NCBI GenBank assembly: GCA_947471745.1
Contig: CANJKZ010000465.1
Coordinates: 62,001 to 126,000 of the forward strand
Length of the DNA stretch: 64,000 nucleotides
Source: Closterium sp. Naga37s-1
Taxonomy: Eukaryota; Streptophyta; Zygnematophyceae; Desmidiales; Closteriaceae
Direction of reading: 5' to 3'
Under the pieces are notes generated by a model, which worked only from the letters and a program-made list of their open reading frames with translations, was not told the DNA's origin and made no database searches. Below, one piece after another: positions 1 to 10,644 of the stretch. Positions within the stretch are counted from its first letter, which is position 1. Every line of letters starts with the position of its first letter. The position numbers and the translations under genes are program-made.

Positions 1-117
1 CTGGGCGGCTCGGCTGCTGGGCGGCTCGGCTGCTGGGCGGCTCGGCTGCTGGGCGGCTCGGCTGCTGGGCGGCTCGGCGGCTGGGCGGCTTGGCTGCTGG
101 GCGGCTCGGCGGGGCCG
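1..117. repeat. 16-bp tandem repeat (CTGGGCGGCTCGGCTG)
   Basis: About seven copies of a 16-bp unit, perfect at the left edge and degenerating to the right. It forms the far part of the leader of copia element A' and continues past the window edge. Confidence 0.9.
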
Positions 118-187
118 CTGAGAGGGCGGCGTCCGGGGCCGCTGGGGGGGGGCGGCGGGGCCGCTGAGAGGAGGCGGCGGGGCCGCA

Positions 188-667
188 AAGGTAGGTGGCG
201 GGGCCGCAGGTAGGTGGCGGGGCCGCTAGTAGGTGGCGCGGCCGCATGTAGGTGGCGGGGCCGCTGGTAGATGGCGGGGCCGCACAGGCAAGTGGCGGGG
301 CCGCGGAGGTAGGTGGCGGGGCCACACAGGTAGGTGGCGGGGCCGCGGAGGTAGGTGGCGGGGCCGCACAGTGAGGTGGCGGGGCCGCGAAGGTAGGTGG
401 CGGGGCCGCACAGGTAGGTGGCGGGGCCGCGGAGGTAGGTGGCGGGGCCGGACAGGTAGGTGGCGGGGCCGCGAAGGTAGGTGGCGGGGCCGCACAGGTA
501 GGTGGCGGGGCCGCGGAGGTAGGTGGCGGGGCCGCACAGTTAGGTGGCGGGGCCGCGAAGGTAGGTGGCGGGGCCGCACAGGTAGGTGGCGGGGCCGCGG
601 AGGTAGGTGGCGGGGCCGCACAGGTAGGTGGCGGGGCCGCGAAGGTAGGTGGCGGGGCCGCGTAAGG
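188..667. repeat. 21-bp minisatellite in copia leader
   Basis: About 22 copies of a 21-bp unit built on GTAGGTGGCGGGGCCGC followed by a variable ACAG, GGAG or GAAG ending. The variant endings largely alternate, which suggests growth by a 42-bp higher-order unit. Because 21 is divisible by three, all frames stay open and give arginine-rich shadow frames on both strands; I do not regard these as genes. Confidence 0.92.
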
Positions 668-671
668 TGGC

Positions 672-741
672 GATGGGCGCGACGGGCGCGACGGGCGCGA
701 CGGGCGCGACGGGCGCGACAGGCGCGACGGGCGCGACGGGC
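672..741. repeat. 9-bp tandem repeat (GCGCGACGG)
   Basis: Seven to eight near-perfect copies of a 9-bp unit directly next to the 21-bp array, part of the same leader. Confidence 0.88.
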
Positions 742-977
742 CGAAAGGGCGGCGCGAAGGGCCGTAGGGGCGGCGCGACTAGGGCCGGAGCAAAACGCGC
801 TCCGGGCAGGAAAAAAAATTTCGTGGTGGTGGGCCCTAGGAATCGTTCCCACTAGGGAACCTGCAGGAATGAAATGACTAAGTGAAAGTTGGGTACAAAA
901 AGCAAACCCTAGAAAACTGTACCCCATATGTGCCACCCCACTATAGCCTACAATAGCTATGTCATATAAATCTGACA

Positions 978-2445
978 CGACACACTGAGGACGACACTTG
1001 CGGCTCTTGGGTTTGCTCCTTCGACTGCTGACCCGTCGCTGTTTCTACGCACCGACACTACTCTGCCGCCGTTTTACATCCTCGTGTACGTCGACGACTT
1101 GGTTTTTGCTACTGCTGACACTAAGGCACTGGCCCTAGTGAAGGCGGAGCTGCAGGAGAGACACAACTGCACTGACCTGGGTGAGCTGCGGAGCTATCTT
1201 GGCTTGCAGATCACCCGGGACAGAGCACGGCGCACCATCACCCTGACTCGGTCACACGTGGTGCACCAGGTCCTTCTTCACTTCGGCTTCTCGTGGTCCT
1301 CGCCACAGCCCACTCCTCTCTCTACCGGCCACTCGCTCTCAGCTCCACCTTCGGACGAGTCCGTAGAGCCGAGTGGTCCGTACCCAGAGCTTGTGGGTTG
1401 CCTCATGTACCTGATGACGTGCACACGACCTGACCTCGCGTACCCTCTCAGCCTCCTGGCTCGCTACGTGGCACCCGGTAGACACCGAAAGGTGCACTTT
1501 GATGCTGCGAAGAGGGTACTGCGTTACTTGTGCAGTACATCGGGCATGGGGCTCGTGCTTGGAGGACAGGGTTCAGTGGTACTCACAGGACACTCTGACG
1601 CTTCTTGGGCCGACGACCAGGCGACTCAGCGTTCGTCACAGGGTTACACCTTCAGTCTTGGCTCTGGTTCTGTCTCGTGGAGGTCCACTCGTTCTTCTTC
1701 TGTGCTTGGCTCCAGCTGCGAGGCCGAGATCTACGCTGGGGCCATGGCTGCACAGGAGCTACGCTGGCTGACCTACCTGCTGACCGACTTGGGGGAGCGG
1801 CCTCGTTCTCCTCCAGTTCTGTACGTCGATAACAAGGCAATGCTTGCCTTGTGTCGCGAGCAGAGACTGGAGCACAGAACGAAGCACATTGCTCTTCGCT
1901 ACTTCCTTGCGCGTGAGCTGCAGCAGCGTGGTCAGCTGCGCCTTGCTTACGTGGCCTCTCGGGCCAACACTGCTGATGTCTTCACCAAGGCCCTTGGGTC
2001 TGGTGATCATCAGCGTTTCTGCACAGCTCTTGGGCTTGTGCCCACTCTGCCTCACCTGCTGGTTGCTTGACTTGCTCTTGTTGTACACTTATATATATCT
2101 TTATACCTGCTTGTTTTCTCTTGCTAGGTTGTGATCAGTGTACTGCCTTGCTATTATAACTCTGCATGTGAACTGGCCTTGTGGCCGCTTGCTTGTGCTC
2201 AGAATGCGTGGTGATTATGAGATCCACCTTGAGCTTTGCTTTGCTTTGTTCTCTTGCTGGACTGGTCTTGTGACCGTCTGTTGTGTTTGCTCTCTCCCAC
2301 TTAGCCTATGGGGGTGTGTCAAACTGTATGTTTGTGTTCTCTCTAGGCTATAGTGGGTTAGCCTACAAGGGGTACAACACTTTAGGGTTAGTACTTGTAC
2401 CCAACTCATTCATAGTTCATCCTTCCCTGCCTGCTTATTCTAACA
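978..2445 (+). mobile_element. Copia element A: RT C-terminal part, RNase H and 3' LTR
   Basis: The frame from about 1084 carries the RT active-site motif YVDDLVFATAD, then LGLQITRD, the ELVGCLMYLMTCTRPDL segment and the RNase H domain (SSCEAEIYAGAMAAQELRWL, YVDNKAML, RTKHIALRYF, ANTADVFTKAL) typical of Ty1/copia. A purine tract (CTATGGGGGTG) precedes the 3' LTR at 2317-2445, 129 bp, the same length as the 3' LTR of element D. Everything 5' of the mid-RT is absent because element A' interrupts it. Fossil copy. Confidence 0.9.
2317..2445 (+). repeat. 3' LTR of copia A
   Basis: Begins TGTCAAACTG right after the polypurine tract and ends near TTCTAACA. It aligns over its full length with the 129-bp LTR of element D. 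Confidence 0.8.
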
Positions 2446-2962
2446 ACTACAACGTGAGTGTTCGAATAACCTACTTATGTACTTCATATGTCTAATTAGG
2501 GGGGGGGAGGGGGAGTGGTGTGGTATTCGCTTCAGGGTAAAACTCGCTAAGAAGAACGGTAACCCTGGGGCGACAGTGTGCCTTAAACGTAAACCCTGGC
2601 ATATCAGGAAAATCTAAGCTCCATAAAAAATTACCCTAAGGCATCAGTGTGACTACCAATGGTTTTGCAACTCTGCCCGGTGCCAAAACGTCCAGGCTCG
2701 AGTCAAATGGTGTCAGCCAATAGAAGGCAGCCAACTGTACCCCTCTTTCAGTCGCACAATGTCGCGGTACATCAGTTCTTTGTGACGCGAGGATGGGCAA
2801 ATTTGCAGGCGCGACCCGGGAAAAAGGGGATTGAGACACAAGTGTCCACACAGGAATGTACCCTAAGTTTTATCCACACAAGTGGTCAAACGAAATGATT
2901 TTGCTCAAAATCCTTGCAAGAGCCCTGCTCAAAATGTTTTTTTTTTTTGTACAGGTCAATGA
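2446..2962. other. Intergenic stretch, no gene recognised
   Basis: Contains a G-rich run near 2500, short ACCCTA/ACCCTG-containing stretches similar to those at 19370-19440, and a T-rich run at 2938-2948. Short open frames here show no recognisable domain. Confidence 0.6.
2906..2930 (+). repeat. 25-bp direct repeat outside element B, left copy
   Basis: CAAAATCCTTGCAAGAGCCC followed by TGCTC. It recurs with one mismatch at 9937-9961, outside the other end of element B and beyond its 5-bp target duplication. Confidence 0.85.
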
Positions 2963-2967
2963 TTTTG

Positions 2968-3102
2968 TGTCAAATGTTATTACGGTATAGGTTCTTAGGC
3001 TACAGTGAGTAGCACTCTAGGGAGTACAACATTTTTTAGGGTTGAGTACTTGTATCCCATCATGCTAGTCCCAAACCATTCCGTTGCATTCTGTTTCTGA
3101 GA
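2968..3102 (+). repeat. 5' LTR of copia B (135 bp)
   Basis: Starts TGTCAAATGTTATTA and ends TTTCTGAGA, immediately before the primer-binding site. Pairs with 9763-9892. Confidence 0.92.
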
Positions 3103-3114
3103 TGGTATCACGAG
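3103..3114 (+). promoter_or_regulatory. Primer-binding site of copia B
   Basis: TGGTATCACGAG, close to the TGGTATCAGAGC complement of plant initiator Met-tRNA used by many plant copia elements, abutting the 5' LTR. Confidence 0.85.
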
Positions 3115-3119
3115 TAGGT

Positions 3120-4140
3120 TTAGAATCCTTGCCTAGCCTAGCCTAGCTCGCGCCCTCAAGCCCTCCGCGCCCTAGCGCGCCTCCGCGCCTTACGTGCCCT
3201 CCGTCACGCGCCCTAGCGCCCTCCGCGCCTTAAGCGCCCTCCGTCACGCGCCCTAGCGCCCTCCGCGCCCTAGCACCCTCCGCGCCCTCCGTAACGCGCC
3301 CTCCGCGCCCTCCGTAACGCGCCCTCCGCGCCTCCGCACCTAGCCCTCCCCTACGCGCCCTCCACGCCCTCCGTATCCCGCCTCCGCCCCAGCCCGTCGC
3401 GTAGCCCGTGCGTCCTACCCTAGCCCGTCGCGTAGCCCGAGCGCCCTGCCCCAGCCCGTCGCGTCGCCCGAGCGCCCTGCCCCAGCCCGTCGCGTCGCCC
3501 GTGCGCCCTGCCCCAGCCGTCACGTAGCCCGTGCGCCCTACCCTAGCCCGTCGCGTAGCCCGTGCGCCCTGCCCCAGCCCGTCGCGTCGCCCGTGCGCCC
3601 TGCCCCAGCCCGTCGCGTCGCCCGTGCGCCCTGCCCCAGCCCGTCACGTAGCCCGTGCGCCTTGCCCCAGCCGTCGCGTAGCCCGTGCGCCCTACCCTAG
3701 CCCGTCGCGTAGCCCGTGCGCCCTGCCCCAGCCCGTCGCGTCGCCCGTGCGCCCTGCCTCAGCCCGTCGCGTCGCCCGTGCAGAGCAACGCGCGCCCCTG
3801 CAGTGCAGCGCGCGCCCACGTACAGGGCAGCGCGCGCCCTAGCAGAGCAGCGCGCGCCACCCGGGCATAGCAGCACGCACCCCTGCCCAGGAACGCGCAC
3901 CCCTGGCCAGACATGCGCGCCCCAGCACCTCACGTACCTTCCTAGCCGCCCGCACCTCCTCCTAGCCGCCCACAACTCCTCCTAGCCGCCCACACCTCCT
4001 CCTAGCCGCCCACACCTCCTCCTAGCCGCCCACACCTCCTCCTAGCCGCCCACGCCTCCTCCTAGCCGCCCACGCCTCCTCCCAGCCGCCCACACCTCCT
4101 CCTAGCCGCCCACACCTCCTTCTAGCCGCCCACTGGCACC
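3120..4140. repeat. GC-rich leader minisatellites of copia B
   Basis: Three successive families of tandem units: CGCCCTCCGCGCC-like units about 3145-3370; CGTCGCGTAGCCCGTGCGCC-like units of about 30 bp from 3395 to 3785; and a 20-bp unit CACACCTCCTCCTAGCCGCC from about 3945 to 4135. This is leader sequence between PBS and gag. Confidence 0.85.
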
Positions 4141-6689
4141 TCTCACAGCGGCTGGCACCTCTAGCGCGCCACGGCCCGTAGCAGGCCGTTCTCGGGTTTT
4201 CTCACCGTCGGTTTTCCCGTTCTCTACCGTTCATTCACTGGGTTCACCGTTCCGCCGCGGCTGGAGGCCGCTACTCCTCGCCTAGTTTCACCTGGCGCTC
4301 CTAGTTGTTCTCCCTCCTCGCTCCAGCCGCTCCTCGACCCATAGTTTCTAGCCTGCCGTTTCAAGCTCCGGCCGTGTCTCACTCCAGCCGTTCCTTCTCC
4401 AGTCGCTTCTAGCTCAGTTTTCTCCGTGCTCCGGCCGTTCCTCGCCTAGTTTCACCATGGCGTCCACTAGAGTTCTCCAGGAGCAGGGGCAGCAGCAACG
4501 CCAGTTTCAGCAGTGGAAACCTCAGCAGCAGTGGCGCCCTCAGTAGCAGTGGCACCCTCAGCAGCAGTGGCGCCCTCAGCAGCAATGGCACCCTCAGCAG
4601 CAGTGGCGCCCTCAGCAGCCGTGGGGGCCTGGTGGTTCGGGTAGCGTTGGCTGCAGCAGCGGCCCAGCCAGCTGGGGGGCTCGTCGCGGTGGTCGCGACG
4701 TCGGCCCCTGCCAGGACCGGATCCTGACTGGCCCTGGTGCTGGCACTACCTGCTGGCGTCCTGACCACTCTGCACACCGCTGCTACAGTCGCCTCGACGA
4801 CCTTTACCGTGAGCGTTTTGGGTCTGAGTCCAGGCCACCGATCTGGCCCGGTCTGTCTCGTAGTGATTACCCTCTGTTTGATATGTCTATGGATGCTGTT
4901 TATTCTGTCACGTATGGGTCTCTTGGCTTGCGTGTACCCAGCTTAGGCTCTTTGCCTGTTGCTAGTGTAGGTACTTGTGCGTTTAGTGTAGGTGCTTCTG
5001 TAGTCACTAGTCCAGCCGTGACGACTGATTTCGCGTCGCTCTCCTTCACACTGGACTCAGGCGCGTCGCAGTGCTTCTTCCGCGACCACACCACAGTCAC
5101 ACCTCTTTCGGCTCCAGTCCCAGTTGCCCTGGCTGATCCTAGTTCAGGACCAGCAGTCGCTCGCAGCTCGACCACTCTCCCGTGCCCGGCTGTCCCTTCT
5201 GGTTTCCTCACTGGTCTCTACATCCCCTCGTTCTCTCGGAACTTGGTGGGTGTTGGATACCTTCAGGACCGTGGGATCACAGTCACTTTTCCTGCGCACG
5301 GGAGGACGGCGATCTGTACTGACGCTTCCACCGGGGCACTTCTTGCCACGTTCACCAGGGAGCCCCACTCAGGTCTCTTTTTTCTGCACACTACGTCCTC
5401 CCAGGTAGCAGAGTCCGGTCAGGTGACTGCGTCCCCCCAGGTAGCAGAGTCCGGTCAGGTTACTGCGTCCCCTCCGGTTGCTGTGTCTAGTCAGGTTGCT
5501 GCGTCTGGTCAGGTTGCTGCGTCTTGCTCCTGTCGGTCTCTCGCCCACCCGACCGTCTTGTGGCACCACCGTCTTGGCCACCCGTTGATCCCCCGCCTCC
5601 GCAGCATGGCTAGTCACAGTCTTGTCTCAGGTCTCCCGCGCGTCTTTCTGTCGCTCCCTCCCTCGCTCGCTCCACCTTGCACTCCTTGCGTCGCCGGCCG
5701 CCTGCGCGCCACTCCGCACTCCTCCTCTCTTCGTCCGGCCACTGCTCCCTTCCAGACTCTCCACTTGGACGTCTAGGGCCCTGCCCCCACGCTGGGACCT
5801 GAGAAAGAGCGCTACTTTCTAGTGGTCGTTGACGACTACTCCAGGTACACCACGGTGTTTCCTCTCGCGAAGAAGTCCGAGGTGACCTCTACGCTGATCC
5901 GGTGGCTTCTGGCCACTGAGGGCACTCGTGGTAGTCGTGTCCGTTGTCTCCACCCCGACCGTGGGGGTGAGTTTCGCTCCGGCGTCCTTGACGGGTTCTT
6001 CGGCGACCAGGGCATCAGACAGTCCTGGACGCTGCCGGAGTCCCCACAGCAGAATGGGGTTGCTGAGCACCGCATTGGCTTGGTCATGGACATCGCCCGC
6101 ACGTCCATGATCCATGCCCGTGCGCCCCATTTTCTGTGGCCCTACGCGCTGCGCTACGCCGCGCACCAGCTGAACCTCCAGCCGCGTGTCTCGCGGCCAG
6201 AGGTTTCACCGACCAGTCTTTGGACAGGGTCCCCTGGTGTTGGGTCGGCCTTTCACGTCTGGGGCTGCCTTGCGCTTGTCGGCGACACCTCTGCGGACAA
6301 GCTCTCGGCTCACGCCATCCCCAGTGTCTTCCTTGGTTTCCCGGTGGGCTCTCCCGACTACTCCTTTTACCACCCGCCCCTCCACCAGTTTCTCGACTCT
6401 CGTGACGTCCGGTTTGACGAGTCCGTGTCCTACTACACCCGGTACCCCTGTTGAGGTCTCCCGGTTCCCCCTCCCCCCCTCTTCCTCGCACCCTCTCTTC
6501 CCCCTGCTCCTGCTCCTCTGGTCCCCCCACCCCTTCCTGGTCCTGCCCCGTCAGGTGTGTCTCACGCTACCCCTCTACCCTCGGTCGCGCGTCAGGTAGC
6601 GTCTCCCTCCCCGCAGTCCTCCTCACAGTCCCCTCAGCAGCCTTTGGCACTTCTGCGACAGGTTACTGTGGACTCGGTTGATGTTGGAG

Positions 6690-7010
6690 CTGGAGGTGCA
6701 GCCGCTGGCGGTACTCGGTCTGGGGGTGCTCGTTCGAGGGGTGCTGGAGCTGGAGGTGCTGGCGCATGTGACGTTAGCTCTGGGGGTGCTGGAGCTGGAG
6801 GTGCTGGCACTGGAGGAGCTAGTTCTGGGGGTGCTGGAGCTGGAGGTGCTGGCGTTGGAGGCGCTAGTTCTGGGGGTGCTGGAGCTGGAGGTGTTGGCAC
6901 TGGAGGTGCTAGTTCTGGGGGTCCTGGAGCTGGAGGTGCTGGCACTGGTGGTGCTAGTTCTGGGGGTGCTGGAGCAGGAGGTGCTGGCGCTGTAGGAGCT
7001 GGTACTGCGG
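6690..7010 (+). repeat. Gly/Ala/Ser-rich minisatellite between integrase and RT of B
   Basis: Imperfect units of about 60 bp built on GGGGGTGCTGGAGCTGGAGG, encoding Gly-Gly-Ala-Gly-Ala-like repeats in the pol-sense frame. Similar collagen-like stretches sit at the same place in F1, F2 and D. Confidence 0.85.
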
Positions 7011-7154
7011 AGACAGTAGTTGGAGGCTCGCCTACTGCGTCGCCCACTGCGCCTCCCCACCGCCACGACACCCGTTTCTAGGCCCTTCGCCGGCTTGAGC
7101 GCGAGGAGCAGGAGCAGTTGGAGTAGGAGAGGCAGGAGTTGCAGTAGTTGGACG

Positions 7155-7176
7155 AGCAGCAGCAGCAGCAGCAGCA

Positions 7177-7227
<51 letters not shown>

Positions 7228-7267
7228 GTTGGACCAGCAACAGCAGTTGGACCAGCAGCAGCAGTTG

Positions 7268-7310
<43 letters not shown>

Positions 7311-7330
7311 CGCAGCAGCAGCAGACGCCG
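7155..7330 (+). repeat. (CAG)n microsatellite in B
   Basis: About 170 bp of CAG/CAA triplets with a few TTGGAC interruptions, read as polyglutamine in the pol-sense strand. Reverse-strand poly-Leu, poly-Cys and poly-Ala frames are shadows. Confidence 0.92.
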
Positions 7331-9762
7331 CAGCCGCCACTTTTGCAGCAGCTGTTCCCTCCAGTGAGTGGCCTTCGGGCCCTCGGTCTTCCTTCCTCTC
7401 CTCCTATCCACTCCCAGTCACCTACTGCGTACGGTCCTACGTTTCCTCCTCCGGACTCGACTCCAGCTGTTTTCTCTCCTCCTCTGTCACGGTCGTCTCC
7501 TCCTGTTGTCCCGCACGACTGGACCAGTCGTTGTCCTCCGCGTGCTCGGCCCTCGTCTCCTCTTGCCGACCTGCGCACAGTCTTGTTTTGTTCTCCTCCT
7601 CGTCGTTCTCCGCCTGTGTCTGTTCTCCCCTCACCTCCTGAGTCGTCTCTCACCGTTTCCTCTCACCCTATCACTGACTACTACCGTGCTGCTCGCCCTG
7701 TTGTCTCCCGTGTTCTTGCCTCTCTTGTCACCGACCCTCGTGCCTCTCCATCGTCTGTCTCGGCTCTTACTGCCACTGTCGCTGACTTTTCTTCCACCCG
7801 CCGTCTTGACTACGCCACGCGTGTGGTGGCTGCTCCACCTCCCCGTCCTCTGTCCGTCGGGGGTGAGTATGCCCTTGGCTGTGACGTCCTAGAGGACAGG
7901 CAGTTTGAGCTGGAGTTCTTAGCAGCCACTTCCCCCTCTCTCTGCGCCATGCTGCTTTCCCTTGAGGGAGACCCCGACGCCCTTGACATACCGACACCTC
8001 GCACGTACCGTGAGGCAGTGTCAGGGAAGTGGGCCTCTTAGGGGAAAGCGCCTATGGATGCAGAGTTAGCGTCTTGGAGATCCACAGGCACGTACGTCTA
8101 CGCAGTTCCCCCTCCCAGGGCGAACGTTGTCGATGGCATGTGGCTCTTCAAGGTGAAGCGGCCTCCTGGTTCACCGCCTGTGTTCAAGGCGCGCTACATG
8201 GCTAGGGGTTTCAGTCAGCGTGAGGGAGTTGACTTCTTCCAGACCTTTGCCCCGACCCCGAAGATGACTACTCTTCGGGTGTTACTGCACGTAGCAGCGC
8301 AGCGAGACTACGAGCTGCACTCCCTTGACTCCTCCACTGCGTTTCTCCAGGGCCGCCTACACGAGGAGATCTGGCTGCGCCGTCCTCCTGGCTTCACTGA
8401 CACCTTCCCCACCTGGGACCCAGTGGAGCCTGCGGCGGCCAGTCTACGGTCTCCGCCAGTCGCCCCGTGAGTGGCACGACACTCTTCGCTCCACGCTTCG
8501 TGACCTTGGGTTTTGTCCTTCCTCTGCCAAACCGTCGCTGTTTGTTCGCACTGGTTCCACTTTTTTCTTTATACTAGTGTACGTCGACGACTTGGTCTTT
8601 GCTACAGCAGACAGGGCAGCTCTGGATGAGGTGAAGTCCGAACTGCAGAAGAGACACACGTGCACTGACCTCGGTGAACTGCAGCGCTACCTTGGCCTGC
8701 AGATCACCAGGGACAGAGCCGCTCGCACCATCACACTGACTCAGTCACACATGGTGCAGCAGGAGCTTCGGCGGTTCGGGTTTCAGTTCTCCACCACACA
8801 GCCCACTCCTCTTGCCGTTGACCGCCGACTCACTGGCCCTTTTCCCGACGAGCCGTTTGAGTCTAGTGGTCCCTACGCAGAGCTTGTGGGCTGCCTCATG
8901 TACCTGATGACTTGTACTCGGCCGGACCTCGCCTTTCCCCTCAGCGTCCTCTCTCGGTTTGTTGCGACTGGGAGACACCGTCCTGTTCACTGGACAGCTG
9001 CTGTGAGGGTGGCGAAGTACCTGGCGACTACATCAGACATGGGGCTTGTGCTTGGAGGGACGCAGCCAGTTGTGTTGACCGGTCACTGCGACTCTTCCTA
9101 CGCTGACGACGTGGAGACTCAGCGCTCGACTCAGGGGTACTGCTTCAGCCTGGGTGCTGGTGCTGTGTCGTGGAGGTCTACACGGTCGTCGTCTGTGGCT
9201 TCGTCCAGTGCAGAGGCTGAGATCTACGCTGCTGCCATGGCGGCACAGGAGCTTCGCTGGTTGACCTTCTTGCTCGCCGACCTTGGTGAGCGGCCTCGCT
9301 CTGCACCGACCTTGTACGCTGACAACAAGGCCATGATCCTCCTGTGTCGAGAGCCTCGACTGGAGAGCAGAGTGAAGCATATTGACGTGAGGTACTTCCT
9401 CCTGCGAGAGTTGCAGCGACGCGGCCAGGCACGCTTGGACTTTGTGGCCTCAGAGGCCAACACTGCCGACGTCTTCACCAAGGCCTTGGCGCCTGGTGAC
9501 CACCACAGGTTCTGTGTGTAGTTGGGGCTTGTTGAGGTAGGCCCTCGGTTGTTGTAGACATGCTGTTTGCTCTGCTTGTTGTGCTTTGCTATATATCCTA
9601 GTGAACTCTTGAACTGGCCTTGTGACCGCTTGCTTGTGCTCGGAATATGTGTGGTGTCCTTGAGATCCACCCTGAGCTTGCCTTGCTTCTTGTATTGACT
9701 GGTCTTGTGACCGTTTGTTCACCATGCTTGCTCTGATGCCCCTCACTTAGCCTATGGAGGTG

Positions 9763-9892
9763 TGTCAAATGTTATTATAGGTTCTTAGGCTTCAGTGAGT
9801 AGCACTCTAGGGAGTACAACTCTTTTTTGGGTTTAGTACTTGTATCCCATCTTGCTAGTCACAAACCATTCCGTTGCATTCTATTTCTGAGA
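9763..9892 (+). repeat. 3' LTR of copia B (130 bp)
   Basis: Starts TGTCAAATGTTATTA after the purine tract at 9750-9762, ends TTTCTGAGA, and is followed by the target duplication TTTTG. Confidence 0.92.
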
Positions 9893-9936
9893 TTTTGAGC
9901 TTTTAGTATTGTGGTCAGACAAAAAAACAGACAGGT

Positions 9937-9961
9937 CAAAATCCTAGCAAGAGCCCTGCTC
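9937..9961 (+). repeat. 25-bp direct repeat outside element B, right copy
   Basis: Matches 2906-2930 with one mismatch. Confidence 0.85.
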
Positions 9962-9971
9962 TAATCCTTTC

Positions 9972-10644
9972 TTATTCACTGTTCTCTGCCCTGCTTGCAG
10001 AAGCACCTATCGCAGGAACAGCAGACACAGTGAACACCCCGTCCCCCTCAAAGCACATGTACACGTGCCCTGGCTTTGCTGCTGGTAGGTTGTGGTTGTG
10101 CCGACCCTCATATGTAATTACCACATCAAAGGGTGGGCGGCTCGATCGCTCCACATGCTTGCGCACCACACATCCTGCATGGCTGCACTTGAAGTAGCTC
10201 CTGGGATGGATGACAGGGGGCGAACAATGCAGGAGAGACACAGGAAAAAACAACTGATCGGTGCTGACCTGAGAGGGGGGGGGAGGGAGGGGGGGGGTGG
10301 AGGTGGTGGAAAGAAGAGAAGTAAAACGCAGGAAGGAGGTGACAGGAAGGAGGTGACAGGAAGGGGGTGGCAGGAAGGGGGTGACAGGAAGGCATGGCAA
10401 GTCTCACCGAGGGTACGTATTTCCTCGCACAACCTTCTGACCGTACTTGCGCCACCTGTACCCATCCTCTACCGCCTCCTCCTCACATGTCACACGCACC
10501 ACCAATTTCTCACCCTTGCCTCCACCCTGCCCCTCACTCCCCTCATGTTCCGCCTGCCTCTCCCCCACTGCTTCTTGCTGCTGCCCCCCGTCCGCAGCAG
10601 CAATGGAGCATGGGCGGGACGCCAACTCGAGTGGCGCACAATGC
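9972..10644 (-). CDS. WRKY transcription factor, last two exons (complete WRKY domain)
   Basis: A nuclear DNA-binding regulator of the plant WRKY family, which binds W-box DNA. On the minus strand the exon 10644-10408 follows an acceptor CCCTGCAG and carries DGYRWRKYGQK (heptapeptide at 10454-10434). The intron 10407-10201 (207 bp, GTGAGA...CCCAG) splits an Arg codon at YPR/SYF, which is the conserved phase-2 'R-type' intron of WRKY domains. The exon 10200-9972 gives the zinc finger C-X4-C-X23-H-X1-H, with CVVRKHVERSS and VVITYEGRHNHNLP, and ends at TAA (9974-9972). The finger and the preceding RVTCEEE..DGYRW segment fit the C-terminal domain of a group I protein. After the domain only about 35 residues remain, unless a small intron lies there. 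Copia B ends about 75 bp past the stop. Confidence 0.93.

Larger units (their letters stand above)
1..977 (-). mobile_element. Copia element A': 5' LTR and leader, minus strand, runs off the left edge
   Basis: Read on the minus strand, an LTR begins with TGTCAGATTT at 977 and runs to about 860. It contains the family core (GGCTATAGTGGGG, GGGGTACA, AGGGTTTG) shared with the other copia LTRs of this window. Beyond it lies the GC-rich minisatellite leader that precedes gag in this family; gag itself would be left of the window. The element sits inside the RT region of copia element A: the A sequence resumes at about 976-978 with a stretch (CACGACACACTGAGG) also found in the RT of element D. The target duplication cannot be checked because the other end is outside. 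It is a fossil fragment as seen here. Confidence 0.75.
2968..9892 (+). mobile_element. Full-length Ty1/copia element B with target duplication TTTTG
   Basis: Both LTRs are present (2968-3102 and 9763-9892), flanked by TTTTG at 2963-2967 and 9893-9897. A primer-binding site TGGTATCACGAG follows the 5' LTR directly, and a purine tract (CTATGGAGGTG) precedes the 3' LTR. Parts in order: GC-rich repeat leader about 3120-4140; gag remnant rich in Gln, Trp and Pro with a zinc-knuckle-like segment about 4450-4880; protease (TLDSGAS) about 5040-5280; GAG pre-integrase (WHHRLGHP) about 5560-5700; integrase core (DDYSRYTTVFPL, DRGGEF, PQQNGVAEHRIG) about 5800-6170; simple-sequence linker about 6690-7330; RT about 8050-8800; RNase H about 9060-9520. 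By eye the LTRs differ at about eight sites plus one small indel, so the copy is not recent. It is broken, with at least four or five breaks. Confidence 0.93.

Noticed and set aside
188-667. Regular 21-bp repeats resembling a CRISPR array or a gene for an arginine-rich repeat protein
   Set aside because: The units abut without unique spacers, and the open frames on both strands follow from a unit length divisible by three. The place fits a copia leader.
6623-7411. Minus-strand frames of poly-Leu, poly-Cys, poly-Ala and Pro-rich repeats
   Set aside because: They are antisense readings of the CAG and Gly-rich tracts of copia B.
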